A stretch of DNA of 64,000 bases from Drechslerella dactyloides (lineage: Eukaryota > Ascomycota > Orbiliomycetes > Orbiliales > Orbiliaceae). The stretch lies in NCBI GenBank assembly GCA_020064725.1, contig JAGTWJ010000001.1, positions 3,224,001 through 3,288,000 of the forward strand. Reading direction: 5' to 3'. The stretch's first letter is position 1, and each line of letters starts with the position of its first letter. A program made the translations under genes and the position numbers. Below the pieces are notes generated by a model. It had not been told where the DNA came from. It did not search any database and saw only the letters and a list, made by a program, of their open reading frames with translations. Shown here one piece after another: positions 1 to 14,463 of this stretch.

Positions 1-3000
1 AACACGAGGAGTTCAGTTGATTGTATGAACTGCTCGGCCCAATGTTGTCGATATTCTTTTATGTAGCCCTCCAGCATTTCGCAACACCGTGTGCGTCCGT
101 CTAGAAGCCAAGGTCACTTGGATCCATGTGGTTACTATATCTCGACATCGCTAAAAGACAGCAAAAGCTGGTCCATAAAGTCCATACTGCAAGGCTAAGA
201 TATTTAGTTAGCCAGACGTCCCAATAGATAGCATTTTTACCCTAGCAATTATATTGAAAAATCGCGAACAGAACGCGTTGGTTCAAACTTCGGACATCCA
301 CAGCATGGCTATCGTTGCGTTACGAATACAAGGAGTTTATCAGATCTCCGCCGGTGGGTGTTCATGAGATAAACTAGCGCTCGCCCATGATCTTCTTGTT
401 CCATATCATAACCAAATTACGGACTTGGACTACGTGTGTCCAGCTCCTGGTTCGCGATATAAGCCTTGGATGCCTGCAGTACGTGGTTGCAGAAAAGAAG
501 TAATATTTGTGAAGTACAGAGAACTGCATATTGTCGTAATACCAGGTGCCCTGAGCTGTGGTCACTTCTTAGACCTTACTGGCCTTGTAAACAAAGCCCT
601 CCCTTTTCACGTTAATTTCAATACATTTGAAATCTCGAGGATTCCGCGCAACAATTAGTTGCCGTCTATTGGTTTATCCCATTGCAGAGTATTAAGACCT
701 AGACCCTAACTGTAACACTTGCGAGGCCCATCATGATATCAGAGGTGATCTATGCATCTCAAGACGTTCTTCTATGATCCTTTTACTCGACTATTAAGTT
801 TACGGGTCTGCGTTAGCTGCTTGGTCTGTCTAGATCCTTATAGTCCTGGAACCAGACGGTAAGCGAAGCACATAAAACAAAGCTTTCAGCACAAGTGCAC
901 TTATATAAATCTGAAACATTCCAAGCTTACACGCCAATCCTCCACCGCCCAGGTATTCTTGACAAATTAACCTGGGCACGAAACTTCGAGACAAGTTTTC
1001 GTGGAAATACTGCAGCAAACCCTTCGCTCTCCAGACCAAGAAGCATTATTGGCACACCATCTCGGGTCATGAATGAACAAGTCGTTTCAACCCCTGAGAT
1101 CTCGTTCCCAGACCCATCCAATTCTACTAGCCCTGGCCTTGGTATATGACGTGACAAAACCTCACTACTTGCAGCCTATACGTTTGCGTCTTCGGGAAGC
1201 TTCGTTACGAAAGCGCACGCATAGCGCTGCGAGAATGCACATCGGTAGGAGTTCCGTGCGAGGATTAGACTATGTTACACCTTGCTGTGTTGGCCACTGG
1301 TACAATAAAGGATGCCGTGTGTGAGTCCTGCCTATCTGCCCCCGACTGAACAGCCAGCATAAATGGGAGGAGCGCGAGCCGACCAGCTAACTGGTCTGTG
1401 CAACATAACGTGGGTTTGACATTTATGATACCATGGGGATGGGGCGGTGGTTCCCGGTATTGTGGTACAATGTGACGAGGGATTCGCGTGATCGCCGTCG
1501 TATAAGTGCAAACCTGAGGTTGTCAAGACTGTCATTTCAACGCGATATTCCAGAACAGTCCTAGGATCCTCAAGCATATCAAATATCTTCCAGGCCCAGC
1601 TACGACGATATTCTGAGTTCAGACATGTAACCACTCTATAGCGTTTGATCATCCAGGAATATAGCGAATCAGCCGTGATATGCTTGGGTATATGACGTTA
1701 GCGTTTCTTTCTAAGTTACCCCGGGGCGAAATGACCGTGTAACGTCTTGCAGGATCCATTGCGATCACATCTCCCGGCGGCCGCCTATATGTCAGCGTCG
1801 TACAAAAGCTTAGATTGGCGAATCGCGGCCCTTAGAGTTGAATTCCTCGGCAAATTAAAGGGGGTCTGTTGTGGAACCGGCAGGTATCGTTTCGAGAGTC
1901 GGCTAGCCGGTATGCACACATACGTGTACCTCGGCGTGGTGCCAAAGCCTTCCAGTAAGGAAAGGATCCTCTGCGGATCTAAGTATGTCAAGGTCGTCCG
2001 CCTAGCCTTTCCGCGTAGAGGTAAGATGCCGACAACATGAGTTCCTTCAAGCAGCTAACGCGCGGCTTGGGAATGTGCAGGAATCCTACTGGGCCCAGGG
2101 TCTCCTCATCCTAAATGCTATCTTAAGATATCAAATAGCATGCAGCTCTTGTCTCGAAGGCGTCTGGCGTACGAGACAAATGCAGCTCCGGCGCCGCTGA
2201 TCGCCCAAAACGAAGGATACCGCATCATCAAGCGGACGGGTAGCCAGCTCAAACTTCTTTATTTAGCATATGGAGTTAAATTTTGACCTGAGGAATGCAG
2301 ACCGGAGCAAGCCAAGCTCCATCATCCATTCATTCCAGCACACCTCGCGTCGACCCCTTACTTCGTCCTCACCACCCTTACAGACCCTTGGGTTCCCGCC
2401 CGGCGAATGTCACGTGGTACGTGTACGTGTGCTGTGAATTCCAGAGAATCGAGCGGCGCAAAGTAAGGGGCCAGATAAGCTTCGCCCCGTCCCTCTTGCC
2501 GGCCGGTTTCGTGTAGGTGCTAACGATAGTATCGGTATCGGATAGACTTCCTCCAGTGCATTGTGTGGAATGATTGGTGGTCTGCAAATTCCGGAAACGG
2601 TGTGGTGACACAAACTCTGTGATCAATTTGTGTTGTTCGTACAAATTACCACACTGGGTACTTTCGACGCTGGCCAGACAGATAATGGAGCACCGCCATT
2701 ATATAGTAGAAATAGCTGAGTACTCTTCAGCTAAAGAATATAAGGGGCAAAGAGGGCAGCTACAGTCCAACAGGAGCATTTTGTAGGGGTGGCCGCCTAG
2801 ATAAACGCGCACCTCGGAACACCACACATGTCACGGACCCGCCGCCGGCCTCTCGCCGAAGGCGTCGGACGGGGATGTGTTGCCGGGCCTCTCGAGCTAT
2901 CAAGCTACTTTCACGTGTTCAGAAGCTTCACCTGCAGTCCTGTGTGTCTCATTCAGTACGCCTATGTTCTACTTGTACCTTGCAGCTATGGCCACATGGC

Positions 3001-6000
3001 ACTGTCCTCCCGTGGCGCCGTAGACAAGCCGTGCGGGTGGCACATTTACAACGTAAGTATGCGGATGGCAGTTCACATGCATATAGCATGATCATGACGT
3101 GCATATAAAACAGGTTTCCTTCCAACTTCCGCTGCGCAGCCAATCCGCAGGAACAAAACATCGGACGAAGGATCTAAGACAGACATCCACTATAGAAGCG
3201 AGGGCTCAAGACGGCCATAGCTCCGGCATCCGTATACTAGGCAGCACTTAAGTTAAGCTTAAGGTTAAGCTCAAGCCCGGAAACCAGGTCGAGTAGACAG
3301 TCCCAGAGCCGAGTTTCCGCCCTTGCAGGTCCAGTTCCAGTCCAGCGTCGTATCGATCGTGCTTGCGCCAGGCTGCCATCCTCATGCTCGGTTCATGCAT
3401 GCCATTGTCGGTGTCTCGCGTACTTTCCGACGTGCGGCCCGCAGTTTAGCCACGCATTGAACCAGGTCTGGATGGACCCGGGTAACCATAGATCTTATGG
3501 CATGCGCATGGCCGATGGAATTGAGTTTAGCCGGCGGGTAGACAGTGGGGTAGCGATCTAGTCATGCTAGCTGGAGCTGGAGCTTCCTGATATGTCAGTC
3601 GTCGACAGACGAGTGACGGGTAGCTGGAGTTTAGCCGAGAGCTTCCGGAAGGTCGACGGCCGCATCGTGGGGCCGGCTGTGTTAGTAAGGATGTTGTATT
3701 TTATAATTCAGCGACTAGCGACCAGTCGGTCGTTGTCTACTACGTGTTGATAGGTGTATAATTACGATCTATTTATTCAATGTAGCTGTATAGAGTTGGG
3801 CTTCTCGAGTAGCGTAACTGAGACCTTCAATTGGTGTATACTTACATATACACATGTTAGAGTGCTCGTCTCAATTATATTAGCGTCAGAGGCAGAGCTA
3901 GAGTTTTACTGGGAGAGACAGCCTCAGAGGCTTACTGGGATAGTAGTCAGCGAGGTCACGCGACTGTTCTATGGGCTGCTTGACGCTCTCACGTTTACCA
4001 ATCTAGCGACGTAGATATATGTCCTCCACCCCACTCCGTAAACACGTAGCGGAATTAGACATATTCAACGTTTCCTGAATAATCACCACTGCTCGGCGAT
4101 CATACCGCTCAAAGAGTCCCAAGTAGATACAATCATTATGTAACCAGCCGTTACGAAGCTGCTGTCCTCTCGTGTGACTGACTTCCGTGCTGAGAAACCT
4201 AGGTAGCTCGGGCCCCCATATAATCGGAATCAACGAGCCTCCCTGGCATCTTAAGGTCCCAACAATTGATCGATTCAACGAGTCAATGATATGGAGATAA
4301 GATGCGCCGAATCCGTCCGCGTACGTAATCATTAATCGGCCGGGCTCACACTAGCGACCGCCCTGGGAACTCCGTGAGGACTCTAGAGATAAGATTTATC
4401 TCCCCAGGCCAATATGCATACCCCGCCCGAGTATACATGTATACTAGATATAATATTCTCCACGTAACCTCCCGGGTGGCCAGAGGGGCCAACATGTCTG
4501 TCGATCCCTCAAATGTAATACTTATGCGGGCATATCAAATGAAATGCAAGGGCTAGGCTGTTGGCATTCGTTGGCGCATATGTTGTGTGCGGAACTGCGG
4601 GGGCCCTGATTGACATATGATCGATCAGTATGTCCTGGCCCTGCACCTTGCAGATACTTGCCCCGTTTGTCCACGTCAATCCCAGTCTCAATAGTTTGAA
4701 ATGGGTGTTGACTATAGCGTGATATCTTAAGCCATTAATTACAGATACATCTCAGCGGAAGCAAGTGTGTACATGTACAGATATATCGCGTACGCACTTA
4801 TTTGCCCCAGAGACCCAAATTTGACATGCTCGCTGACTCCGGATCGACGAGGTCCGCAAGGGTGGGGGCGAGGTCTGGGGATCGGACCAGGACCAGGGCA
4901 GGAGATAGAGCTCACACCTTCCTGGCGGGGTTAACGTTGCTCGGTTCACATGTGATACCGGTGAGCTGGGGTTTGGACGGGAAGTTACTTTTCATTTTCA
5001 AGTAGATCCCATGCGTGGACGTACAGAGTGCACAAGAGAGGTAAGTAAGTATGGGTGGTTCTGTGCATTTGTGTATAGATGTGTGCGCATCTCTGATAAG
5101 CTCACATACGCCCGCGTAAGATGTATCTGTTGAGAACGAGGAATGGTAGCAACTAGACCTCATAAAGTTAAATCCAGTCGGAATTAATGGCTCATCGACT
5201 CGATTGCCCAGCATTGGCGATGGTGTGACACGGCTGACAGGATCTTCAGGAACGCGATTGCAAAATTGAGCTCGAGCCGCCAACTTGCATCTGGTTGATA
5301 CGCCGGATCGACAATAAAGTTTAAAGACATCATGCTCAGGAACTCCCCAACGTGCTTATGCACGTACCGCTAGGCTGAGAGTTATCGCGGGTGTGATGAG
5401 TAGGTGCGTGCGTGTCCACGACGTCCGAAATCGGCGGTAAGATAACAGACGTCGCGAGCTTATCGGAACTGTACCTGAGATGATAATTTGTCCTGCACGC
5501 ACACGGAAGCCAGCGGCATGCAGCGCTAGATGGACGACCACCGAATCTGCTCAGATGTTGAGACATCTGATACAGTATACAGACGCCCCGAATTTTCCGC
5601 CGGTCTGGAGATCCAGGGACCGTGTGAAAACCCAGGGGACACAAGAAGAATTAATTTCAATACGCGATATGCGGAGTGGCAATGCCATGGATGTCAGGTC
5701 CTGCCCAACCTGCATCTCCAGATGCAATGTGGATCGCATGTATGGCGCCATGACAGGTGCGGATTTTCCCAGAAGGTTTTGTGCAGGTCGTAAATTTCTG
5801 ACTCCGTGGTGGTTAGATTGTTGGCCTGCATGCAAACGTGAAACGAACAAAAAAGAAAGAGCAGGAGACAGCAACCAACCCGATACGGACAAAAGATCCG
5901 TTCGGGCACATCGAGAAGACGCGATGGAAGAAATTCGACAGGGGGCACCCCGGCAGACCCTGGCGAGGACATTTTGTACTGCTTCCAACGTAACATCGCA

Positions 6001-9000
6001 GAATGCTGCTGCCACCCTGCCTTCCTTCTCTTGTGCACATGCAGGTGTGCAGGCAGTCCAGCTGCACACCATCGTTGAGACAGACTTGCAGTCCACATTC
6101 TCCGAGTCTTACCGACCCCCGTGCTCGGTTGCGCGATACCCTCGAAAGTGGAGAAGCGATGAAAGGCTTCTGGTTGATTTTGATCTGGTCGGGTTGAAGA
6201 TTTTCCGGTGTTGGTTGTGTCACGGCGTTTCACCAGTGGAGGTCTTGGATAGCATTTCTCGAAGCGGGCGGCAGTCCCGCTGGTGCAACGTTGGGGAAAT
6301 CGAAGCTGGCGCAGACGCCCCACTTCAGGCGCCCGGTGCCTGCGTTGTCGACATGTCTGCCTACACTGTCCGGCTAGCTTCATTAGCCACACTGCAGGCG
6401 AGAGCTCGAATTAGCCGTGCTTGATTGGGTTCCGGTACCGTATGATTGCATTCTAGCGTCATGGTCATGGCGCCTGTCGACTTTGAGCGGAGAGAAATTC
6501 GGACTCTTCTATTCCAGGCACGATCAACATAACGCTGAATTGCTGAAACACCGTACTGGGAGCGCTCAGCAAGTTCCCACCGTCGACTTTAGCGGGTGAT
6601 TGAAATGATCACTAATATAAGTAGTTAATGAGCATTTGATGTTATGGCGAGTAATGTTCCTATCAATGCTCCATGCGACCCCGGATATTTTACGAAGTCG
6701 AGCTTAGCATGCTAGCATCGCGATTGTCACCTGCCACCAAGTCTCTCGTGATTCACCAGATGCATATAGATATTTGGCGCCAGAGCTTTGGAAATTAAAT
6801 ACCGACAAACCGACTGCTACTGATAGAATGGAAGAAAACCCCCTGCTGAGGAGCTCGAGTTCCAGCCCCCGCAGTGCGCCACTAGTTTTTCGGCTCCGAA
6901 GTTCGGGTAGTTCGTCTGCAAGAAACTCAAGCCCAGTACGTACTGTACTTCGAACTGCCCTGAGGCCGAGATCTTCAGGATGTGCAAGTGGAGTATCTAT
7001 GGCCTCGTCTCGGTCGCATTTCACGAAAAAGAAGAAAGCAAGCGGGATAAAATGGCCCTTATCGAAATTTCAACCGACTATCCCAAAAGTAGAGATGAAT
7101 CCGAAATGTGGGGAAATAGCCCCACTTGCAAAAAGCAGCGCTTGATGCACGGCCGCAAAGATGGTGTGCGGATCAATAAATCACGGTCTGGCGACAAATC
7201 AGGATTCAGCGATCGATCGAGCAAAGGCGTCCAACTGGGAAGATGCGTGCGTGCATGATGCATCCATCTTTCCTCAATCGACTAGGTGCAGCATGCCATG
7301 CACCACGCGCCCGCCGTTGCCACCTTGTTTATTTCTTGGATTACAGTGTATTACTCGTCCGAGTCAAGATTCCTTCGTGAAGGGAAACGTTCGATCCTGA
7401 TTAGATTACTCTGAGCAGGAACAGGTTTAATAGGCCAATCAGCGCTGTGGGTCTGTCACTTCAGAGCATCGTTTACGATGATCACATGTGCGTACGTTTC
7501 AAGTTTCAAGTTACTACTGACGTCAAAGCAGAGCAAGTCGCAGATGCATTAAGTATACAGAATGCACGTTATAGCCAAGAAAGCGTCTCTATCGCCCAGT
7601 CTAACCGAGAGATTTTGAAGTTCGCGATTTTGAGTGGAGAATCTAAGCGGGGCGAGAAAGACCGACGGATTAATTTGCCGTAAGCAGGCGAATATCGGGT
7701 TCCCGGAATAATCGCAGCGTCGAAAGTTAGGGCTTCCACTCAAATCCTCATTTTTCGCATACATTTTTCGCATATCCTTTTGAAGGGACAATTATTTTTT
7801 GCCATGAAATCCTGGCTGCTTCGCCCAGATTGGCCAGCTGTCTACGGGATTCATCCATAATTGTGTGTATATTGGGTATAGATCAAATATCGGTAAGCGA
7901 TTACGGGAAATTCGTGAGCTCAACATGTAACAGACGCATTACCTCACCGAGCATTTGTATTCTTTCTCGTTTTCGTATATCCGCGAGGTGACGGTACAGG
8001 GCTTTTTTTTTTTTTTTTTTTTGGAATATCATTTTCCGTCTCGGATCCAATTACAGACTTCGTATGCTTATGTACAGTGACAGATCTACCTGGTACTTGT
8101 CGCGGCTTACGAGGTACCTTCCGAGGGTACAAGGACAGGAGTTGTTAGACAAAGACAGAACAGGATACCTCCCCCGGGGTCCGGTGACAGTACCATGGAA
8201 TCTCCACGTCTCAGGACAGGCGTCCAACTTCCTCATTCAACTAGTCTGGCGCCCGCCGATATATCATAATATCTCACTCTATTGATGATAATAACAGGAA
8301 GCTGGGGCAGCCGTCAAGGAAGGAAGGCGTGCGATAACCAGAGGATTTGCGCGCACCATCGTCACCTCATCTACGGCTGACGACCGCATGTAACTTCCTT
8401 ACGTGTAGAGGGTAATTTTGCGTGCATATCTTAAATTTGATGTTTCCCTGCGAGATGTGACGTTGGGAGGAGGAGCTTCCAGACGCAGACGAAATCTCGA
8501 GATGCATGCTCGCGGATTGGTCCAACATGCACATGTCAATTCGATTTTCCCACCTTGGCAGTATATCCGCCATGCGCGGCAGCATGCTAGCAAGATTCCA
8601 ATAGTTATCAAGGGATACAAAACCCCATGCTGCTAATCACAAGCTTAATTAAATCGCAGGAACGCAATAGCTGCAAGCAAACCCTCTGCGTCTTTTTCTT
8701 TATGACTGCGATAAATTCGGTTAATTAGATGCTTGAGGCCTCGAGGGTCTGTCTGAATATAGTCTCGGGGACGCTGGTCTGAATAGTTTATGAAGTAGAC
8801 TAATCAGGCTACGCTTGTAAACTTGGATTTCAATCGAGTGGTAAAGTTCCGACTGATACCTGTCGTTTCAGGCTTCTAGAAGCCTTACTCAGCGTGGCCC
8901 GCCTGTAATATAAATTAGTCAGTTTGATCAAATATGCAGCCTCGGTTTCGACAACCGGAACTGCCAGATGCAGACAGCATCCGTTCCGATCCGCCAGGAC

Positions 9001-12000
9001 AGCCAACTGCCGGCTGGCCAGACCCTCACCACTAGCACTGCGTTCAATCCAGGTTCATCCCATTCGTTTTGTCCGTGATCATGTGAACCTGCGAGTCGAA
9101 TCCAGGTTTGATCGATCGTGCAGGTACGCGCAATGGCCCGATATGACCCGTCAAAGTCGCCGCGCACCGTTGGTCCCGTTGATCGCCGCCGTGGTAAGAT
9201 GCGGTGCGAGGGTAGGGAGATGCGTTTACGTTCATTAACGTCAGGTACGGATGTAAGGATGCTGCCTGTTGGCGCATCTGTCTGTCAATGCTGAGATCAT
9301 GTACGTATGCATAAACGCTGTGGTGCCTGGCTGCGATACGTTGATCATGTCGCACATGATATGATGCCTTGAGGATATTATATTGGCTTAGTCATGCCGC
9401 GTACAGGTATATTTTTATGGTTGATCGCCTCGCTTTTGGATACGAGTACGCGTCTTGGTGCTTATCTGGTACCTGCGTAGGGAGCTCACGACCGATCGGA
9501 GTTTATGACCCCGAATGGCTGCTACTGCCTACCTAAGAAAGCCTGAGATGGCGGTTATCGCTTTATGTCCTGGGTCTAGCTACGTCGTATGCATATGAAT
9601 GCGCATACGTAGCTATTTCAGTACATACAGGCCTCCAATTAATAGCTCTTGAGATATAACCAGCTGGGATGAGGTTTGTACGGTCGGTGTTCTCCAGCCT
9701 CAGGCCGGCCTGCCAATTTCTAGGTGCACCGATATCGCCTATCGCCACATATGGGTGGATCTGCTAACTTAGTTGTGTCCTGCAGCAAACAGCCTACAGA
9801 TATGATCCGAGCCTCGGCAGGTTACTACACCTGTGGATCGAGCCTCCAGCCTCTGAAATTTAGGATCGCGAAAAAGTATCCCACGGAAGATAAAACTAAA
9901 GGCGGTACAGCCAGCGTCGTATTCAAGAATGTATCCACTGTTGGTGACATGGCGTGCTGCCTCAAACCCTGTCTGCAAAGCCTGTAAAAAGAGGCGTTTT
10001 TCGTCCCGTCGGGACAATAGAACCGAATTCGAGTACCAGCATTATTTTGCTGCGAGGCCGAGGCAGGACTAATAAATTTACGAATTTTTAATACTGCTAG
10101 CATGTAAAAAGTCGCCCTTTTAGCCGGTGATACAGACCAGCTAGTCTGCATGCATGCGTTGCATATATTGAATGCAGCGTCAGGACGATGGGGGTAATAT
10201 AAAAGAAAAAAGTTGGGGGCCTAGAATTCGTGGCTGATTATTATATCGGACGAGTGCACTGTTTGATACATTGTCTATCCTTCGTCCAGACTCTGCAACT
10301 GCCGATGAGTACAAGTTTGGATGCATTGTGTTACGCGTGGATAATGTCGCTGTTTTACAATCGTGAAGAGTGGCGTGTGAGATAAGACATTGCATTGTAC
10401 TGTACCCAATTTTGGGGTTCTGGAGAAACTTGCGGAATATAATCAACTAATCCGGGGACTCCAGCGGAGAAGACTCCGAGTCCGTTGCGGAAGCATCCAG
10501 CGGCTAACTCTATTGACGACTGTTCTGGCGGAGAAACGTTCGAACGACAGAACAGATAGCCTGGAATCCTCGTCTCTATCTCTGATCTCGAAGGGCGATG
10601 CAGGGTAGCAAAGTCGCTAGCGAATCGCCGTGGAAAACTGACGTATGCAGGTAGCGAGGTTCAACATCAAGTGGTTGGGACGCGATCCGGGTGCAACCCC
10701 AGTGAGTTTCACAAACTTGCAGGTCTCCAAGTATCACACGCACATTTTCAATGTAAATAGGCTGGGTGGTCGGTCGGTCGGTCTCACTGGCCATGTTATC
10801 TGCGCGCTGCATGGATCTTGATAGGAAGAGAATTGATAGACACAATACCCTCGTACCGTGTACCGACAAGCTGTACGTCGTATGTATACGGCAGAGGGTT
10901 TATAATTTAATCGCGCGTTTCAAGATATGTGGATTACCAGCAGCTGGAAGCCGGGACGACCTGGCCATCACATCACGGCCGACAGGGAAGTTTTGTCGCG
11001 AGAGGGGTAGGATATCCAGAGCAGCAGGTGGGCTCCACCTGTTGATTTTTCATTCATACTTGCACTTGTGGGTAATCCGCTGGTCGGATGGTCGTAGCGC
11101 CAATATGTTATTACAGATCTGGTATTACTTTGCTCTGGGAAGGACCTGGTGATGGATAGTGAACCCGTTCGGAGGCGAATCGAATAAATGAATGAATTGA
11201 ATCGGTGCGCGCTAGCTTGTCGCATTCATTCATTCGGGCGCGCCGAGTGGTCGGTTTGTCGACTTTCGGATGGCCTTGGCTCAGATTTTACTCGGTTCAG
11301 CCGTCCAGGGACAGACAGGCCGCCTAGATCGAGCTCGGCGCGGTAAGTGGCTGGGCTGGGCGAGATTGAATTTTTCTGATGGGAAACTCATATCGGGTCA
11401 TAAGGTCGAAAAGGTCTCAGAAGAACGTTCGAAGCTTACTCTGACCTTGTATCCAAATCGCACTCAAAATGGCGAGACGCGGGGGTTTTTCCGGCCCTCG
11501 TGACTGTACGGGAGCAGGACCCGTAACAGGCACATTCGAGGAGCTCTCTCGTGGGAAGCCGTTCCTGGCTGATTCGCGGAATTGAGTTTTTGCTTTCTTC
11601 TTTTGGCACATTTTCATGCAGTCTACATGATGGAGTTGTAGTCGCGATAGCAGGAGTCGTTCGAGAACTGCATATTGCATGTTCTCCACTGCAAAGGTCC
11701 TAGTACGGGATTCACGTGAGCTGGCGGGGAGACTGGAGCCGCTTGACGGTAGGTGTCGGGGAGGCCCGCAGTATGCGGAGGACGAAAGAGGTTGCCGTCA
11801 GCGCACGATGCCAGATTCTAAGTCGAACCTTGAGTCTGTTGATTACGCACTTAGTTCCGTCTAGATGTGGACGCCTAAGAGTGGGAAGAAAATTTTTTCG
11901 AGCTGAAGTTTATTGCGGATAGGCGCAAGTTTGTCGCCATTAGTTCCGAAATGTTCTGATGTCAAGTGTGCTAGGCGGCGATAGCTGTACCGAGGTCTGT

Positions 12001-14463
12001 TCCGAGGTCTGCGCCGGAGGCAGTGGCGGCGCTTGGATGCAGCTGTCAATATTTGCAGACTGGTCTCGCATGTCACCGCGAATCATGTAGTAGAGGCGAC
12101 GCCTGGTAGAGACATACATGAAGCTATCATGGCCGAAGAGCGTTAGAAACAGAAAATTTATGAGGGATGGTGCTGCTGACTAGGACTAGTTTGATTTTGG
12201 TGTTGGTGCCTGTTGGTTGGAATCGTTACATTGGGACAAGACCGGACTAATTGGCCAATGACGAGCCCGGAGTCTCGAGACGATGGCAAATGGGAGGAGG
12301 ATGAATTCGAAGAAGAGGGTGTGATGACATCCGCAGGTAGTTGGCGTGAAAGGCGGGGAAGAAGCTTGAAGCAGCAGCGCGCAGCACGGCGCACCCGTCT
12401 GCTAGTGTCCTCATGGCAGACGGTGCCTGTTTTTTTGAGACCATCGAGGTACATCTGTGAAGTACATCTACCCGAAGCGAAAATGCGAACAAGTGGAGCT
12501 CTGACCTGACGTATACTGCTGAGGATGCAGTCTGCATTTGATTTGGCGATGATGCTACGGTGATGCTGTTGGCGATTAATTTGAGTAAGCGGTCAGTCAG
12601 AATGGGCAACACCACACGCCTGGTGGAGATGCTTGTATTCGTCGCGAAAACACCAACAGGTCCTGTCATTGATTGGTATTTTCTGGGCTGATGCTGTTGC
12701 TTTCGCTTTATGCGAAGCTTTCTGTGGCGTCCTTTTGACTTCTTAGTTTGACCCTTGTCACCCCAGTAATATCGTATCAAGTTTAAATTTTTCTTCGCAG
12801 TGGTCAGCGGACGCATGCTGGGGAGAGTCAAGAGTCCCATTAACTTTTCTTGTCCTTCTTCAAGTGAGGAGAACCAAGAACGACGAAGACGAGAAAGAAG
12901 CAAACACGTCTGTCTGTCGTGCAGCCTACCGCGAAAAAGTTGCCGGGCCAAAAAAGCTTTCGAAATCGGTGGGAGCCCCACAGCGAAAAGAAGCAGCTTC
13001 GGTCAAGCTGGGGGAAAAAGAAACGAAAAGGGCAAAACGGGCCCCCAGCGGCGCGAAAAAGAAAACATGGCCGGGGTACTGACGCCAGCTGCTTCATCGT
13101 GCAGGGCTTCTATGTGGACAGAACGAGATGCATATGGATGGAAGGAAGGAAGGAAATGGCATGGGCCAAGTTTCGCTGCTCGTTCGAACAGGGAATTTCT
13201 TGGTCGAAATTTCAAATTCGCCGCCGGGCGGTCGTTTCCTGCTTGATGGTGTAATGGCTTTGGCAGGCGTTGGGGGCACCGTTCGATCGACCCGATTGAC
13301 TGATTCCTACAGACCACATCAACGACACAGGCGTTTCGTGGACGTGCATACCCTGACGACACGCTGTGAGATGGGAGAGCGGAACCGCGTGTACGGGCAC
13401 CGATTGACAGGGCCCGGCGATGCTCCGCCGACGGTGTAAAACCAGCTAGGTGGATTGCAGGATCTCTTTGTCTGTCAGAGAAACAGTCAGTGGGACATAC
13501 CGTTAGATGATGCATGGGAACTCCGTCAAAACTTAATGTTCAGAAACGAGTGTTCTCCGCAGCGGATTGCTATTGCAATAATGAAATGGTACTTCCCGGG
13601 GCCGGGGCCGGAACTGGAATAAAAGGTTATTTTCATATCGTTAGATTTTTCTATTTAATTTTTTTAAATTTTGTTTCATTGGAGGGAAAAAGCTGGAGGA
13701 TGAGCAGGATATGATGGAGGCGAGCAACTCTAATCCCCACGGCCTGCCATCCCATCAGGCTGGAGCGGCGAGAAGGGGACATGGCCTGGCGATCCAGCGT
13801 GTCCTCACGCACATCGCTGTATACGTGCAGGCTTGCGCGAGGCACGTACGTCAAGGCCTGTCCGGTGGTCCTGGGCCCCGGGTCGAGGCGACTCTCAATT
13901 GACCGGCGATATATATCATATCACGATGAACTGGATACGAAAGAACACCGCTGCTAGATGCATATACCGAGCCCGTGTAAGTGCGAGTGCACGATGCGAG
14001 CTGCTGGGGTCATACACACAGGTATCGCATATGCGGACGGGATATGCCTCGTACGGCCGCTGCAGCAGGCGTGCCAGGTGATCTCTGCCCGATCCAGCGG
14101 AAGGTTGGCCCGAGTTTCGATACTCTCTCGTGTCTGTCTTTCTGTATGTCGAGGACTTGTGGGGAGGTCCGGACGGGGTGTCTCGGAGTCAGGCCAGCGA
14201 GGAGGGCCCCCAATGCATGTGCCCCGGCCCCCCCGGCCGGCCAATCTGGACAAGCCTGCGCCTGGCCGGGAAGGCAGCCAGGGCAGCAAAAAGAAAGCAG
14301 CGCGAGGAAGCCGGGGTGTCTCAGCAGCTTGGAGTCGTCCTGCTCGTCGGATTGCCATCTGATCGATGCGAAGAGACAGCGGAGAGCAGCCTGCCCTGCG
14401 GAGATTGATTGCAGTTGTATTTGCGGCCACCGCAACTGCGGGCGAGCGAGCGTGCTGCTGCGG
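1..14463. other. Gene-poor region, no supportable gene
   Basis: No open frame here carries a recognisable domain, a convincing multi-exon structure or a codon preference like that of the genes downstream. The longest open stretch, about 5480-6424, is open on the plus strand and also in two minus frames, which suggests low stop-codon density more than selection. A run of 20 T lies at 8003-8022, and short tetranucleotide runs occur near 10775 and 11190-11235. By eye the base composition is mixed, not strongly AT-rich, so a heavily RIP-mutated transposon graveyard is not obvious. It could be old decayed sequence, a long regulatory domain, or unrecognised non-coding genes. Confidence 0.6.
8003..8022. 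repeat. Poly-T tract (20 T)
   Basis: An uninterrupted run of 20 T in otherwise mixed sequence. It could be a simple microsatellite or, read on the minus strand, the poly-A tail of a retroposed fragment. I see no flanking target-site duplication that would decide this. Confidence 0.9.

Noticed and set aside
5480..6424. 314-codon plus-strand open frame
   Set aside because: Overlapping minus frames are equally open, and no motif, intron pattern or coding-like codon preference is visible. Kept only as a low-interest finding.
12247..12981. 244-codon minus-strand open frame
   Set aside because: Composition is Ser/Arg/Leu-rich without any domain, and competing frames are open on the other strand.
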